DNA of 64,000 nt from Polytrichum commune. Its lineage: Eukaryota > Streptophyta > Polytrichopsida > Polytrichales > Polytrichaceae. Location of the stretch: positions 19,778,001 to 19,842,000 of the forward strand of contig OX485804.1 in the NCBI GenBank assembly GCA_950295325.1, in the 5' to 3' direction. The notes below the pieces were generated by a model that did no database searches, was not told the origin of the DNA, and worked only from the letters and a program-made list of their open reading frames with translations. A program made the translations under genes and the position numbers. Position 1 is the first letter of the stretch; each line of letters begins with the position of its first letter. Below are positions 14,501 through 24,652 of this stretch, in pieces.

Positions 14501-17236
14501 TTTCTTTTCATTAAATAAGCCACCACTAATCTGGTTGATACTTGGAATCAAATAGAATCTGGTTTTCCATGATAAATAATTAATATAGTAGCCGTTTCAA
14601 ATTTTGCAAACAATCTTTCTACTGTTAATCTCGATTGCCAATGTCCAACTCATGCAAGCAAACGTTATCTCTTTCTTAAACTGTTGCATCTGAGAAGGAT
14701 GGCCTGGTTATTGAAGGTCTATTACTGTGTTAATTGCAGTTGAGGAACTTGAGGTACTCAGGTATGGGAAGGGGAAGCTTGGTAAAGAGCCTCTTGTAAG
14801 AGGATATGGTGCAACATGGTCGCTTATGTGTATAGTTGTTGTGAAGCGCCAATTCAGGACATATTGGCGAAATATTTCTTACAGGTCAACCTGTTCTCCA
14901 GTTTGATAGTTGTGCCTTGTGACACCTGGTTATTTTCATACTAAGAGCCACTTTACACTATGGCCAAGGGCCGTGACCATGGAATTGTGAGGGCCAAACT
15001 TATAAAATAGTTTAACAAATTAGAAGATTCTGTGGAGATGCACGCAAACTATCTCAATTTACACAGCTTTGAAATTCTTCAGTTATTGACTGGTGTGTGT
15101 GAGTTGCCTTGGTTGCAGTTTTGGGCGAATGATGTTGGTGGTCATACTTGGGCTTATTTTAGGAAGCACATTTTGGCAGGTGTGCACGATCTAATACTTT
15201 TGACTGGTTTTGTGCATAAGATAGTTGATTCTTATCTTAATTTAGAACATGAGCCTAGTTGATGTATCCCTTGCTCACTAGTTCTGATTATAATTTAGTT
15301 TTAAACCATGCATTCACGAACTTTGTTTGGTAAAAGATTTGCAGAGTTTAAGTGTGCATCATTTCTCTGGCAGATAAAATATGATACTACTCCTGGCTTG
15401 GTGTCTCGGATGGGCCTAATATATATAGCAGTGGTGATGGTAGCTGTGTCAAATGCAAACAACGTCATCCCTCAAGTAATGATCAATTATTTTCTGACAC
15501 TAGCACTACAATAGGTCTTTCAACATGTTAAAATACCGACTAATTATATCATAACAATATGAACTGCCAAACATAAAGTTTTGAAGGATCTTATGAGGGT
15601 ATGATTTTGGTCTTACGATATTGCTTGAAATGTCAAATGTTCTTTGTCCAGGTAAATGCAGAGCGAGTAGTATACTACCGTGAGCGTGCATCCAATATGT
15701 ATCCGGTCTTATTTTATAGCCTATCTTGGACTTTAGCAGAGGTACATAAGTTTTCCATTCATGTATCAGAGTGAATAAATTATCTTCATGTGTCTTATGC
15801 AATGCAAAATTTGATAAATATTATGGGGGGATAAGAATGGAAAAATAATCACCTCCCCATGATTATTTACTTGGTATTCATGCCCATCGGGATCGTTTTA
15901 CAATGGGAATGTGAGGTTGAGAGAAAAATGTTTTTTTCCACTGAAGTTGTATGGTACCTCGTGACTATCCCACAATGTGATATCATATGATCTGTAAAAT
16001 TGTGGTCTACTTGAAGAGAATAGGCAGGATCTTATTATAATTGGCAAGATGGATGGCAGATTCCTTACCTTTGCGTTTCGACCCTCCTTTTTTGTTCGGT
16101 ATGTTTCACAATGGGCGGAGTGGCTACGAATTCAGGACGTAATTTTTTTGAGTTTTGGTTCATTTTCTTCGAATACTCCGCCTCCATCACGTTCTTTGGT
16201 ATTTTCCTGGCAATGTTGACTCCAAATGCACAGGTCAGTAACTCACTTGCTACATAACTTGGATCAAGACTTCCAGATGCAGTAGCAGCCTTCCTAATTG
16301 CACCTAATTGCAATAATGTTTGTGTCGTCTGCATGTCACACTTGGTGCATTCATTTTTGTTTATATTGGTGTAGGAACAAACAATAATCAGATGCTTGGT
16401 TCCAATGATTGACTTTGTTGTGTTCACTGCACTCCCAAAAGTTTACACACGATCTATGAATGAAACTTGTGCCTATGTCAATGTCAAGAACTATGTCATA
16501 TCCAGACACCAATTGAATGAAATGATGTTCAAAACAATCAAACAAACAATTCATAATTTGTTCTTGTTCTGCAGGTTGCAACAATCATCATTCCAATAAT
16601 TGTAAATTTCTGGTTAGTCTATATACTCATCCCAGTCTATCAAGATTTTTTCAAAGTGAGTAGGTGCTTCCACTTTGTGAGGATTATACTTCATTGGAAA
16701 CATGCGTTTCCATGTTATATCAAATTTGTTTTCCGCTTCTGAGATGATAGAATTATAACTGTGGAGAGCAGACAATCATTTATACCCAGATTGTAAATAA
16801 ATGATTAAAAAGCTATTCTCAAAAAGCACTATATTCTTGAAAATCATTCCATAGATTTGTTATGTGTTGAAACAGGAACATGACATCTGGGTTTATGATT
16901 CCAAAGAACAAGATCCCGCAGTTTTGGATTTGGCTGTATTGGGTAAACCCAACACAATACACCATAAACTCTTTGACAGCCATTGCTTTCCATTGTGATG
17001 TGGAGGTTCCCCCATGCAATGCATGTGTAGAGCTGAATCCCGCAAGTTGCCCAGATTGCAATTGTGTTCGTGTCACCGATGAAGGTAATTTATTGGCTTG
17101 GTTCATTATGCGGGATAGTATGTCATTAGATTACCCATCACGTTATAGGAACATGGGAATGTTAGCTTTCTTTAATGTGTTGTTTATGTGTGCTGGTGTC
17201 ATAGCTCTCAGATTTATGAAATATGACAGAAGGTAG
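2565..17236 (+). CDS. Full-size ABCG/PDR transporter with a PDZ-like insert
   Basis: A pleiotropic-drug-resistance type ABC transporter, NBD-TMD-NBD-TMD, about 1647 residues, expected to be an ATP-driven exporter in a membrane; substrate unknown. Exons: 2565-3104, 3790-3918, 4442-4646, 5065-5309, 5913-6108, 6245-6407, 6844-6921, 7056-7230, 7970-8042, 8674-8909, 9230-9364, 9611-9772, 10031-10123, 10277-10451, 10869-11023, 11222-11404, 11674-11859, 12021-12238, 12589-12712, 12850-12960, 13356-13592, 14235-14388, 14740-14884, 15119-15179, 15374-15475, 15652-15741, 16060-16233, 16575-16612, 16876-17236. Codon phase agrees at every junction. NBD1: Walker A GPPGCGKS (about 287), signature VSGGERHRV (423), Walker B VYLLDE, then [12 protein letters not shown]2: GSSGAGKTT (1073), LSVEEAKRL (1180), [17 protein letters not shown]. 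Residues about 602-680 look like a PDZ domain. Exon 1 (acidic and helical, about 180 residues) is the least certain part; it joins in phase through a good GTAAGG donor but could be a separate gene. The style resembles algal/oomycete PDRs more than angiosperm ones. Confidence 0.88.
6109..6244 (+). other. GC-AG intron in the PDR gene
   Basis: Exon 5 ends ...GTCTCAG and the intron begins GCAAGTTC rather than GT; exon 6 starts after TTCAG at 6245. Only this junction keeps the frame from the NBD1 signature into Walker B. GC-AG introns with an AG/GCAAGT donor are a known minor class handled by the normal spliceosome. Confidence 0.75.
8674..8909 (+). other. Exon encoding a PDZ-like domain
   Basis: This single exon of the PDR gene encodes about 79 residues between NBD1 and the first transmembrane domain. 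It carries the PDZ hallmarks [11 protein letters not shown] (carboxylate-loop/beta-C region GD-I-AI-G), then an AASIVAKVQ helix and a final strand [12 protein letters not shown]. Angiosperm PDRs normally have a plain linker here. PDZ domains bind C-terminal tails, so it may tether the transporter; that role is inference. Confidence 0.65.
14943..15010. repeat. MITE end remnant in PDR intron 23
   Basis: TAAGAGCCACTTTACACTATGGCC resembles the left end of the GGGCCACTTCACAC family (copies at 34446, 54244, 56879), including the TAA just outside. I found no matching right end before the next exon at 15119, so this is a truncated copy. Confidence 0.4.
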
Positions 17237-17970
17237 GATAGGTCGCTGTATTTGTCTTGTCGCTAAGCAACACGAGGCTAGGGTTCTCAGAACTTGGTAA
17301 GAACTCTCTTTTGTGCTTTTCCATTTTTGATAGTGTCATCCATATTGCACGTAGATGATAATTAATATGGGGGCTCCTTGATTGATGAACTGTGTAATCT
17401 TCTAAAAGATTTGTAATTCTAAAGGTGTTGACCTTGAAGAAACATAATTTTTGTTGGAGTGATCTTGATATCTACTTACCAACCATTGGAATAGTATGAG
17501 TCGCTCCCGTACCATAAAGCACAAGCATAAAGAAAAAGAAAAAGAGTTCTGGAGTTGGACCATCTGCTCTATTTGTTTCTTGAATTGTGCTTCTTCAAAT
17601 AAGAGGATTTGAAATTAATAAACATACTCAAAATTTAATCGAAAAAAATATAGTTTTGATAAGAGTGCTTTTTTCAATTTCTGGGCTTTATTTTATCTTC
17701 TTCAGCCTGCCGCAAACCATAGCCATAGCTCCTGTCGCATATCTTGGGGCAATTACATGTCACATGATAAATAAATTCTATTGATATGATTTTGATTATG
17801 GATGCAAGGCTTTTTTTTAATAAATTACCATCATCCTCCAGCCTCACTTGTCCTTCTGGCTATGATACTTACCCATACTATCACTTACTATGAACCTAAG
17901 GAATATGCATAACCATATTGTGCTGACATGGAGTGCTATAGGAATTATTACAGCTAACCTTGAGAGCACA

Positions 17971-18351
17971 CTACACTAAATATGATATTTAGTGTGATAT
18001 GGTATTTAATGTCACTATGGTAACTTTTCGGATGACCCTTCTTATGAATAAGTGAGCAAATATTGTCACGGATGATGGATGAGTTCATCCATTGGCCAAA
18101 ACCCTACCTTCTCTTGTCAGCAACTTGTGATGAAATATTGTCATGGATGATTGAAATTTGGATGAAAACCCACTTGGTAAGTGACAGTAATTGCAACACT
18201 GTAAATCTATAACCCCCAAAAAAGTCTACAAGGAATAAAAAAGAATGTTGGCTTAACAGTGAGTGTTGGTGACACTATACCACGGTTTACGACTAGTATT
18301 GAGCAAGACAATTAGAATTGGTGGCATTGTATAATATGACATTTGGTGTAG
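17971..18351. mobile_element. CTACAC-family MITE, copy 1
   Basis: About 381 bases with terminal inverted repeats: CTACACTAAATATGATATTT at the left and the complement of ...ATATGACATTTGGTGTAG at the right. The left end is itself a fold-back (ACTAAATAT/ATATTTAGT). The interior, including GGTAACTTTTCGGATGA and TTGTCATGGATGATTG, is shared with 39501-39873 and 53257-53608. It has no coding capacity, so it must depend on a transposase elsewhere. I could not establish a convincing target-site duplication. Confidence 0.8.
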
Positions 18352-19487
18352 CATTTCTAAATTCAAAAAGTTTTGATCCTAGTTAAGAATTTTTTTTTAT
18401 GAGAAACGTCAAATTCCCATTGACATAACAATAATCGGCTGAGTGATCAAGCTAGGTGGGACTAGAAATATGTCATGTAAAGTGCTAGAACTATATCTTA
18501 TAGATGCTTGTCTAAGCAAATTCAATCTAATAAACTGTGAGTCATTCAGGTGAAGCATTGTCATTGAATATTAGTATAATGGAACGTTTGATAGCAAGTT
18601 GAATAATGTTATGGAGAAAAAAAAGATTGGGAGCAGGAAAAATTGTTGCATTTAGATGGAGATGTAGAAATGCGAGGCCTACCAAACACATTGCCTCTTT
18701 CTATGGATCTCACATCACGAGTCTCCATAAAATTCTATGAGATGTTGTTACATTCGATCGATGGAAGTTATTTTGTAGTCCATGGCTCTTCTCCACAATG
18801 GATCGCCACTTGCAATTCTAAAAGTGGTGGACTCCTTGTAATCAATAGCAAGGCGGGCTTGGTACTCCCACAGTTGCTCATTTGTGAATTGTTGTAGGCG
18901 GTCATTTGAGGGCTCTGAAGGTGCCACACAATTTGACAAGGGAGCATGTTCTTCAAAGGAGTATGCGTTTGAAGTAAGGTAGATGTGTCTAAATCGGTTA
19001 CTTAATATCATAGTCGGACATCTTTATTTGAGTGGTATGTGTTCAAAAGAGATTCGATGACATGCTCAAAAAATGTTATTAACCATACTTGGCTTAGTTG
19101 TTAACATAGTTGAGGGAACCTTGATGACCATTTAATGAGCAAGAATATCTTCACTTTGGTAGACTTTATGATGTTTAACTTAACATTGTGTTACGCTAAC
19201 CATAACGGAAGTATGAACTGAAGTTAAATTACCCTCAAACTTAAGCAAAGACACCCACATATGTGAACCCTACCTTATTACCAAGTTTTGATAGGGCCGA
19301 TAGATTCGACATGTTACCATAATGTAGTACTTATCTATTTTGGCGGTTTATTAATATAGCACACCCCCTTGGTAAATATTTTAAGAAAGAAAACCCACAG
19401 ACATACACATTACCAATACACCCCCTCGATAAATATATTAGGACAAAAAAAACCACATACAAGAACTACACGAACACAATTACTCAA

Positions 19488-19823
19488 TCAAGGAATGATG
19501 TTCTAGTGGTGGGCACTAGGAGATCTATACAATGCTTCCAGAAAGACAAAGCACTTGATTCTTACTTGAAAGTATTGAGTTTATCATTGGTGCCAAAAAA
19601 AATACACCAAAATGAATTGAGAGTGCAAGTAAGAAGACCTGCACGGTGATGCTTAGAGCTTTGAAAGACCAAGAAGCTTGAACCTCCAAAGATTTGGGGT
19701 TAGCAATCCACGGAGATTTGATATTACCTAAAGTGGTGAAGATCGAGGAATGATATTCTAGTAGTGGGCACTAAGAGCACTAGTATACAATGCTTGCAAA
19801 AAGACAAAGCACTAGATTCTTCC
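19488..19823. repeat. Diverged direct repeats
   Basis: A stretch around 19488-19563 (GGAATGATGTTCTAGTGGTG, GACAAAGCACTTGATTCTT) recurs at about 19741-19823 with scattered substitutions. It appears to be a local duplication with no coding content. Confidence 0.6.
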
Positions 19824-20169
19824 CTCCACAACAAAGTCTAACCACAACCACAAAATACACACAAACCAGAGTCTATTGCATGCAAGTTGATAACACCGAG
19901 ATCTTGGCATAGTCTTCAACGTAACCTGTAGTGGATAAACACTCTACAACACACACATCCAAAGAAGAGTGCAAACTTGAATTAAGAAAAATGCCAGCAA
20001 ACGTACTACATCTCCTATCGCAAACTTTGTGTGCACTATGCACTGAGGAACCGGGCTTGACACCGCCTTCTATATGTGGTAGCCCACATCACCTACCACC
20101 TACACCCAGGGGCTCCACTCATTTCTTCCCTTCTACAACCCTCATCATCCACGACCACTTGTTGCCCTT

Positions 20170-20375
20170 CCACTATCCAACATTCATTGGTTGGTAGATA
20201 AAACAATGAACATGTGTGAAAGCTACTACACTAAAACCTACTTGGAAATCTCCGGAGCAAGTTCTTGTAGGTGCATTGGGATAGCTGGACGTGTCCGCTA
20301 TAACCGAGGGAGCTTTACCCGGGTTTTAGGGAAGTCTTTGGTTATTTGCTAATGTCAAGTGGGGAGGGGGCATTA
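20170..20375. repeat. Dispersed repeat, inverted copy at 46080-46280
   Basis: The sequence from ATTCATTGGTTGGTAGATAA through CTCCGGAGCAAGTTCTTGTA to GGTGGGGA-type ends matches the reverse complement of about 46080-46280. The two copies are about 26 kb apart and diverged by many substitutions. It is probably an old non-coding transposon copy. Confidence 0.65.
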
Positions 20376-20481
20376 TTTGGTTAAGAAAAAGTACAAATAA
20401 ATAACAGTCCTTGGCATCGCCTGACGAACCATCGGTCCACGGACGAGAAACAGTAAACGGACGTAGACGTCGGGTTTCGAA

Positions 20482-20491
20482 GCCACGTGGC
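20482..20491. promoter_or_regulatory. Perfect G-box
   Basis: GCCACGTGGC is a ten-base palindromic G-box about 310 bases upstream of the ATG at 20799, with GACGTAGACGTC just before it. G-boxes of this kind are bound by bZIP/bHLH factors and are common in light- and stress-responsive plant promoters. It supports a promoter for a gene starting near 20799. Confidence 0.5.
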
Positions 20492-20689
20492 AGACGAAAG
20501 CATTGCGAGAGTAGTAGATAAGTCGCTCACCTCGCGGAAGATTGAAGGAAGGAAATGTGATGGCCTTGCCTTGAACTCACACCTCCGTAGACGGCAATTC
20601 AGATGCTGGAGTGGAGATTGACCTAATTCCCCGCCAATTCGAGGCAGAAGAGGCCACTCCACACGGATAATTGCTGCTGCAGGTGTAGA

Positions 20690-20711
20690 GTAGTAGTAGT
20701 AGTAGTAGTAG
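20690..20711. repeat. (TAG)n microsatellite
   Basis: About seven copies of a TAG trinucleotide lie about 90 bases upstream of the candidate start codon at 20799, within the likely 5' leader. Confidence 0.85.
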
Positions 20712-20798
20712 GAGAGATTGCAATGACGAACAAGTAAATGAAAATTGGCAATTGAGTAGTTCATTCATCGTTTCCGAGCTCGGAGGTGAGCGGTGGCT

Positions 20799-20885
20799 AT
20801 GGCGATAACGATGACAACAATGACAATGCAGTTTCCCAAATGGGTAACATACGGAATCAACCCTAAAACTCTGCCACTTCATAAG
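20799..20885 (+). CDS. Candidate first coding exon (transit-peptide-like)
   Basis: An ATG at 20799 opens 29 codons beginning MAITMTTMTMQFPK and ending at a good donor, AAG/GTATGT. The methionine/threonine-rich start without acidic residues would suit an organellar transit peptide, and the G-box upstream suits a promoter. It could be the first exon of the saccharopine-dehydrogenase-like gene downstream. However, it ends in phase 0 while the exon at 24653 needs phase 1, so either a small exon between them is unrecognised or this belongs to something else. Confidence 0.4.
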
Positions 20886-21289
20886 GTATGTGGGGGTTAT
20901 TCGGTTAATTTTCTTGTTCTCCATTTTTTCATTCATCAGATTTACGTCCTGAAATTTGCGTTGCATTAGCAAGTCTATCTATAATGAAACACCGTCAAAA
21001 AAATTCGGATTGAAATTCGGCCTGCCCTTTATTTAGTTATGGATGTCGGAAGTGCACATAGGTCCCCAATTGTGCTGACTACTGAGTGTAGACTAGTTAA
21101 TAAAACTTGAAGAAGAAGACTTAGTCCAATCTCTTTTGAGCATGTGCCTTTATGGTGGTTGTTATTCTATCCACACCCAGACACAGACCATTCAATTATA
21201 AATGTCCGAGCAAGAAAAGTAACCGAGTAACACTTGCATACCTTATTAAGGTAGTCGTGCGTTATTTGGATACTTTTCTCTATGCACAC

Positions 21290-22260
21290 ACTTCTCATAG
21301 GATATGAAACACACAATTAGTGCGAGATTAGTATTTACCAATTCCAAATTGTGCCCGTAGCCATTTGCCTCATCATTTTTGGAGCTCATATGAATAACTT
21401 GTTCATTATCAAAGTGAAGATTCTTGTGCTCATTAAGTGTTCATAGAGGTCCCCACAATCGTGTTGACTGTTTAGCATAGTGCAGAGAACATTTTTTGAG
21501 CACATAGTCGAATCTCTTTTAAACACTTGTCTTTCTGGTGTCTGTTCTCAAATTCACACCTAACTACATGCCACTCGAATGTAGGTGTTCAAATTATTGC
21601 TATGTTCGATTTAGGCACATGTACATTAGCTCCCATTGAGTGGTTTTCAAATTTGTACAGAAGGATGATGAATGGGAGGGAGGGTTGGGAACACTTGCAG
21701 GATCAGCACTTTGAGATGGTGAAGGTGAACAATGCCAAGTCGATTCAGGGGCAGAGACTCCACTTTCATTGTAGTTCGGGTAAGCTTTTTGATTAAGCTC
21801 TCCTTCTGCCTCACATTTTCAAGAAGATGAAGAAGTTTGCCATATCCACGCACACTTCTGTGGTTATTTTTCCTCCTCTTTCTCAACTGATCATTTTGTT
21901 GAATCTTCTCCTTTCTAACGTAAGTGGGCCTTAAATGGACACTCTTGGCTCTGCACCCATTTCTCTTAGGATATGGAATATACAGTCAGTGCGAGAAGAT
22001 TAACAAATCCAAATGAGCCATGGCTTTATCCATTTTCCTTATAATTCTAAGCTCGTATGAATGTCTCATTCATTATCAAAGTGAAGATTCTTGAGCTCAT
22101 TAAATGGTCATATAGGTCACCCCTTCCCCCAACTATGTTCAACTCAGAATAATCAACGAATTTTGAGCACAAAGTCCAATCTCATTCATACACATGTCTT
22201 TTTGGTATTTTGATCCACATCTAACCATACTGCACTCAAATACAAGTGTCTGAGTAAGAA
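21290..22260. repeat. Dispersed repeat, two tandem-oriented copies
   Basis: Two related segments, about 21290-21560 and 21945-22260, share AGGATATG-AA-A-ACA, AGCTCATATGAAT and GTGAAGATTCTTG-GCTCATTAA. Further copies lie at 40880-41190 and, partially, 21040-21180 and 56700-56840. It has no coding capacity and is probably an old non-autonomous element. Confidence 0.65.
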
Positions 22261-24169
22261 ATGTAATCAAGTAAAGTCTGCATTCCTTAACCCTTAATGT
22301 CCCTGGAAACCACATTGTGGTTGCCACACCATTCATCCAACACCCGTAGCAACAGTTGGAGGTCCTTTTTGAGAGGAGAATAGTTTTTTTGCGGGGAGTC
22401 TGCAAGGTTCATTTTCATAATGATGTTTTGAAAAGTGCATTTGAGTTTGCCATGATACTGATGGTCCTCCATTGAGATCATGACCAACCTCCCAACCAAT
22501 GAATAGGTTTCGTGAAAATTCATGAAAATTGTTGACGAAATCCTCGAATATTGCTTATCTCCAAATGTTTATCCCAAATAGTGTTTTGGGAATTATTTTC
22601 TCTATTCACACAACAACAAAAACAAAATAGTTGAATTTACTTAAGTTTTGATTTTCAAAGCATTTAACTTAAATAATTCTTGAGAAATATTTTATCATTT
22701 TGAAACAAAAAGTCATAATTCAACATTGTCTTTGGTGATTTGAATGACAAGTTTTCAATTTCAATTTCCATCAACAATGTTGTTCCAAATGTTGTTCACA
22801 CTTTATACATATGATCATATTCTTTTATGCACAGTAAAATATGTCGTAAGCTTTAATAAGTTGAACATGTCTACAAAATATCTAGGTAAGCTTTATGTCA
22901 TTTCCATTTATGAAGTTTTTCTTAATTTTTTGCTATTAAAAATGCTTACACGAGTTCATGACATTATTTGAAGAACCCACCCATACAAATGTCTTCTTTC
23001 ACTTTGTGTCAACAATTTTGCTTCAAGAATGTTTTCATAGAGGAAACTTGTATGTCTTACTTTATTTTCAATCTTGAAAATACATAAAACCTTAGGATTA
23101 AGAAGGTTTAAAGGCTTAAGGAAACGTCATCTCATTAGCAGAACTACACCAAAGTGTGTGGGCCTTAGGAGGTCACTCCTCTTGATTGGACACCTACATT
23201 TGAGTGGTTTATGGCAAGCTTGGAGTTGAGAATGGACACAAAAAAGACATCACGTGCTACAAGGAGATCGGGCTATGTACTCAAAATCCATAAACACTGT
23301 TGTAGTTGTAGATCTAATTGTCAACATCACAATTGGGAGGGTTCATGTGATTGTTTAAAGTGAAGTACGCTTTGCATCTCGCAAGACTCCGAGGAGTCTG
23401 AAAACTTGAAATGACAATCTGCATGACTCCTCGCAATTGCGAACAGACCAGATGATGAGACAATTCTTGAGCCAATCCAACGATCAGATCAGAAATGTAT
23501 GTGGAGTTGGAAGTGCCCACAATAGAATAAGACCTCAAACCTTAGAGGTCCTCTCTGTGAAGTTGGTCCTCCCTTTGGAAATCCTGCATTGCATAAAAAA
23601 TTATCATGGTTTTGGAGGATCCCCAAGTGGGAAGGATGTTTTCTGTACTAAACTGGATAAGCTTGAGGGTTTGGTCTTACCGCTTCTGGTTTCTTGTGTC
23701 GAAATTGAGGTCTTAGTACATTTACTATAAATTTAATTTGCTTGAGTCATGCCGTTACTTCTAGAGATTAGCAGCAGAAACTCAAAACAAGGATCCACTG
23801 TTGGGAACTGATGGAACTGATGAAGATTCATCAGCGGGGATGTCACATTTTCAAGAAGAAGAAAGAAATCGTTTCCCATATCCCCACCCTAAATCGCCTC
23901 ATGTGCTGGTTGTGATAGAGTTCCACATTGCACTTGTGCCCTCAGAATATACTTAAGCCTTGTGAGCTCATTCTCTTTCTATTTAGGCTCAAGGAACAAA
24001 TCCCCAAGAAATGGGGTCCACAAGTTGAGGAGATGAATGCCAAGCATAGTCAAGTGGCAAGCTCCTATTAGTCACTCCTGAACACATTATGAACCTACCT
24101 CAAGACATAAAGCCCTTGCAGTCACATTCTCATATTTAGGCTTAAAATTTGTGAAATATTCTCGTACAT

Positions 24170-24505
24170 GGCTTTTGATGCTTGCATCAAAGTGCCTTGG
24201 ATTCCTGATCTCACAGAACACTCTTATGAAGCTTAGGAATGTAAAGTTGTTCTCAAATGACTCTTGATGGTTGATTCAAAGTGCCTTGGATCCTGGTCTC
24301 ACAGAAACTCTCAAGGAGCTTATGAATGTTATGCTCTTCTTAATTGGCATCAAAGTGCCTTGATTCCTGGTCCCACATAACACTCTTATGAAGCTTATTA
24401 ATGTGATGATGTTCTCAAATGGCTTTTCATGCTTGCATCAAAGTTGCCTTTGATTCCAGGTCGCACAGAACACTCTTATGAAGCTTATGAATGCTAGGCT
24501 GTTCT
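24170..24505. repeat. Tandem repeat, four units of about 85 bases
   Basis: Four successive units carry GCATCAAAGTGCCTTGGATT-type starts followed by a CTGGTCTCACAGAACACTC-type middle and TTATGAAGCTTATGAATG-type ends. The units differ by substitutions and small indels. The block ends about 150 bases before the first confident exon of the saccharopine-dehydrogenase-like gene. Confidence 0.85.
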
Positions 24506-24652
24506 CATGTGTTATTCAGAAAATTGACAGAGAAAAGATGAGCAATGTGGCCTTTCAAGAATTCAAGGTTTCTACTTCGTCAACATGTAGATTGCAAATG
24601 TAATGTTTTATAGCTTATTGTCTCACAGTTTTTGCATCCATGGGTTGACCAG

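Larger units (their letters stand above)
17237..20798. other. Intergenic region between PDR and the next promoter
   Basis: The first few hundred bases are likely the transporter 3' untranslated region. The rest holds a CTACAC-family MITE (17971-18351), a pair of diverged direct repeats (19488-19823), a dispersed repeat shared with 46080-46280 in the opposite orientation (20170-20375), and a G-box region. Small open frames near 18640-18900 and 19930-20200 show no motif and I do not call them genes. Confidence 0.5.
20886..24652. other. Long intron or intergenic stretch full of repeats
   Basis: No coding exon is supported here. The stretch carries copies of a dispersed repeat (21040-21180, 21290-21560, 21945-22260), a second repeat near 23400-23535 shared with 43980-44100, and a four-unit tandem repeat (24170-24505). 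If 20799-20885 is the first exon of the next gene, most of this is its first intron, much longer than the other introns in the window. Confidence 0.5.

Noticed and set aside
17971-18351. CACTA-superfamily assignment for the CTACAC MITEs
   Set aside because: CACTACAC at one copy is suggestive, but other copies lack the leading CA and I could not see three-base target duplications.
18640-18897. 84-residue plus-strand ORF
   Set aside because: No motif, no companion exons, and several other open frames of similar size in the same repeat-rich stretch.
20381-20972. Overlapping minus-strand ORFs with tyrosine or leucine runs
   Set aside because: The runs come from the TAG microsatellite, and the frames cover the G-box promoter and plus-strand candidate exon.
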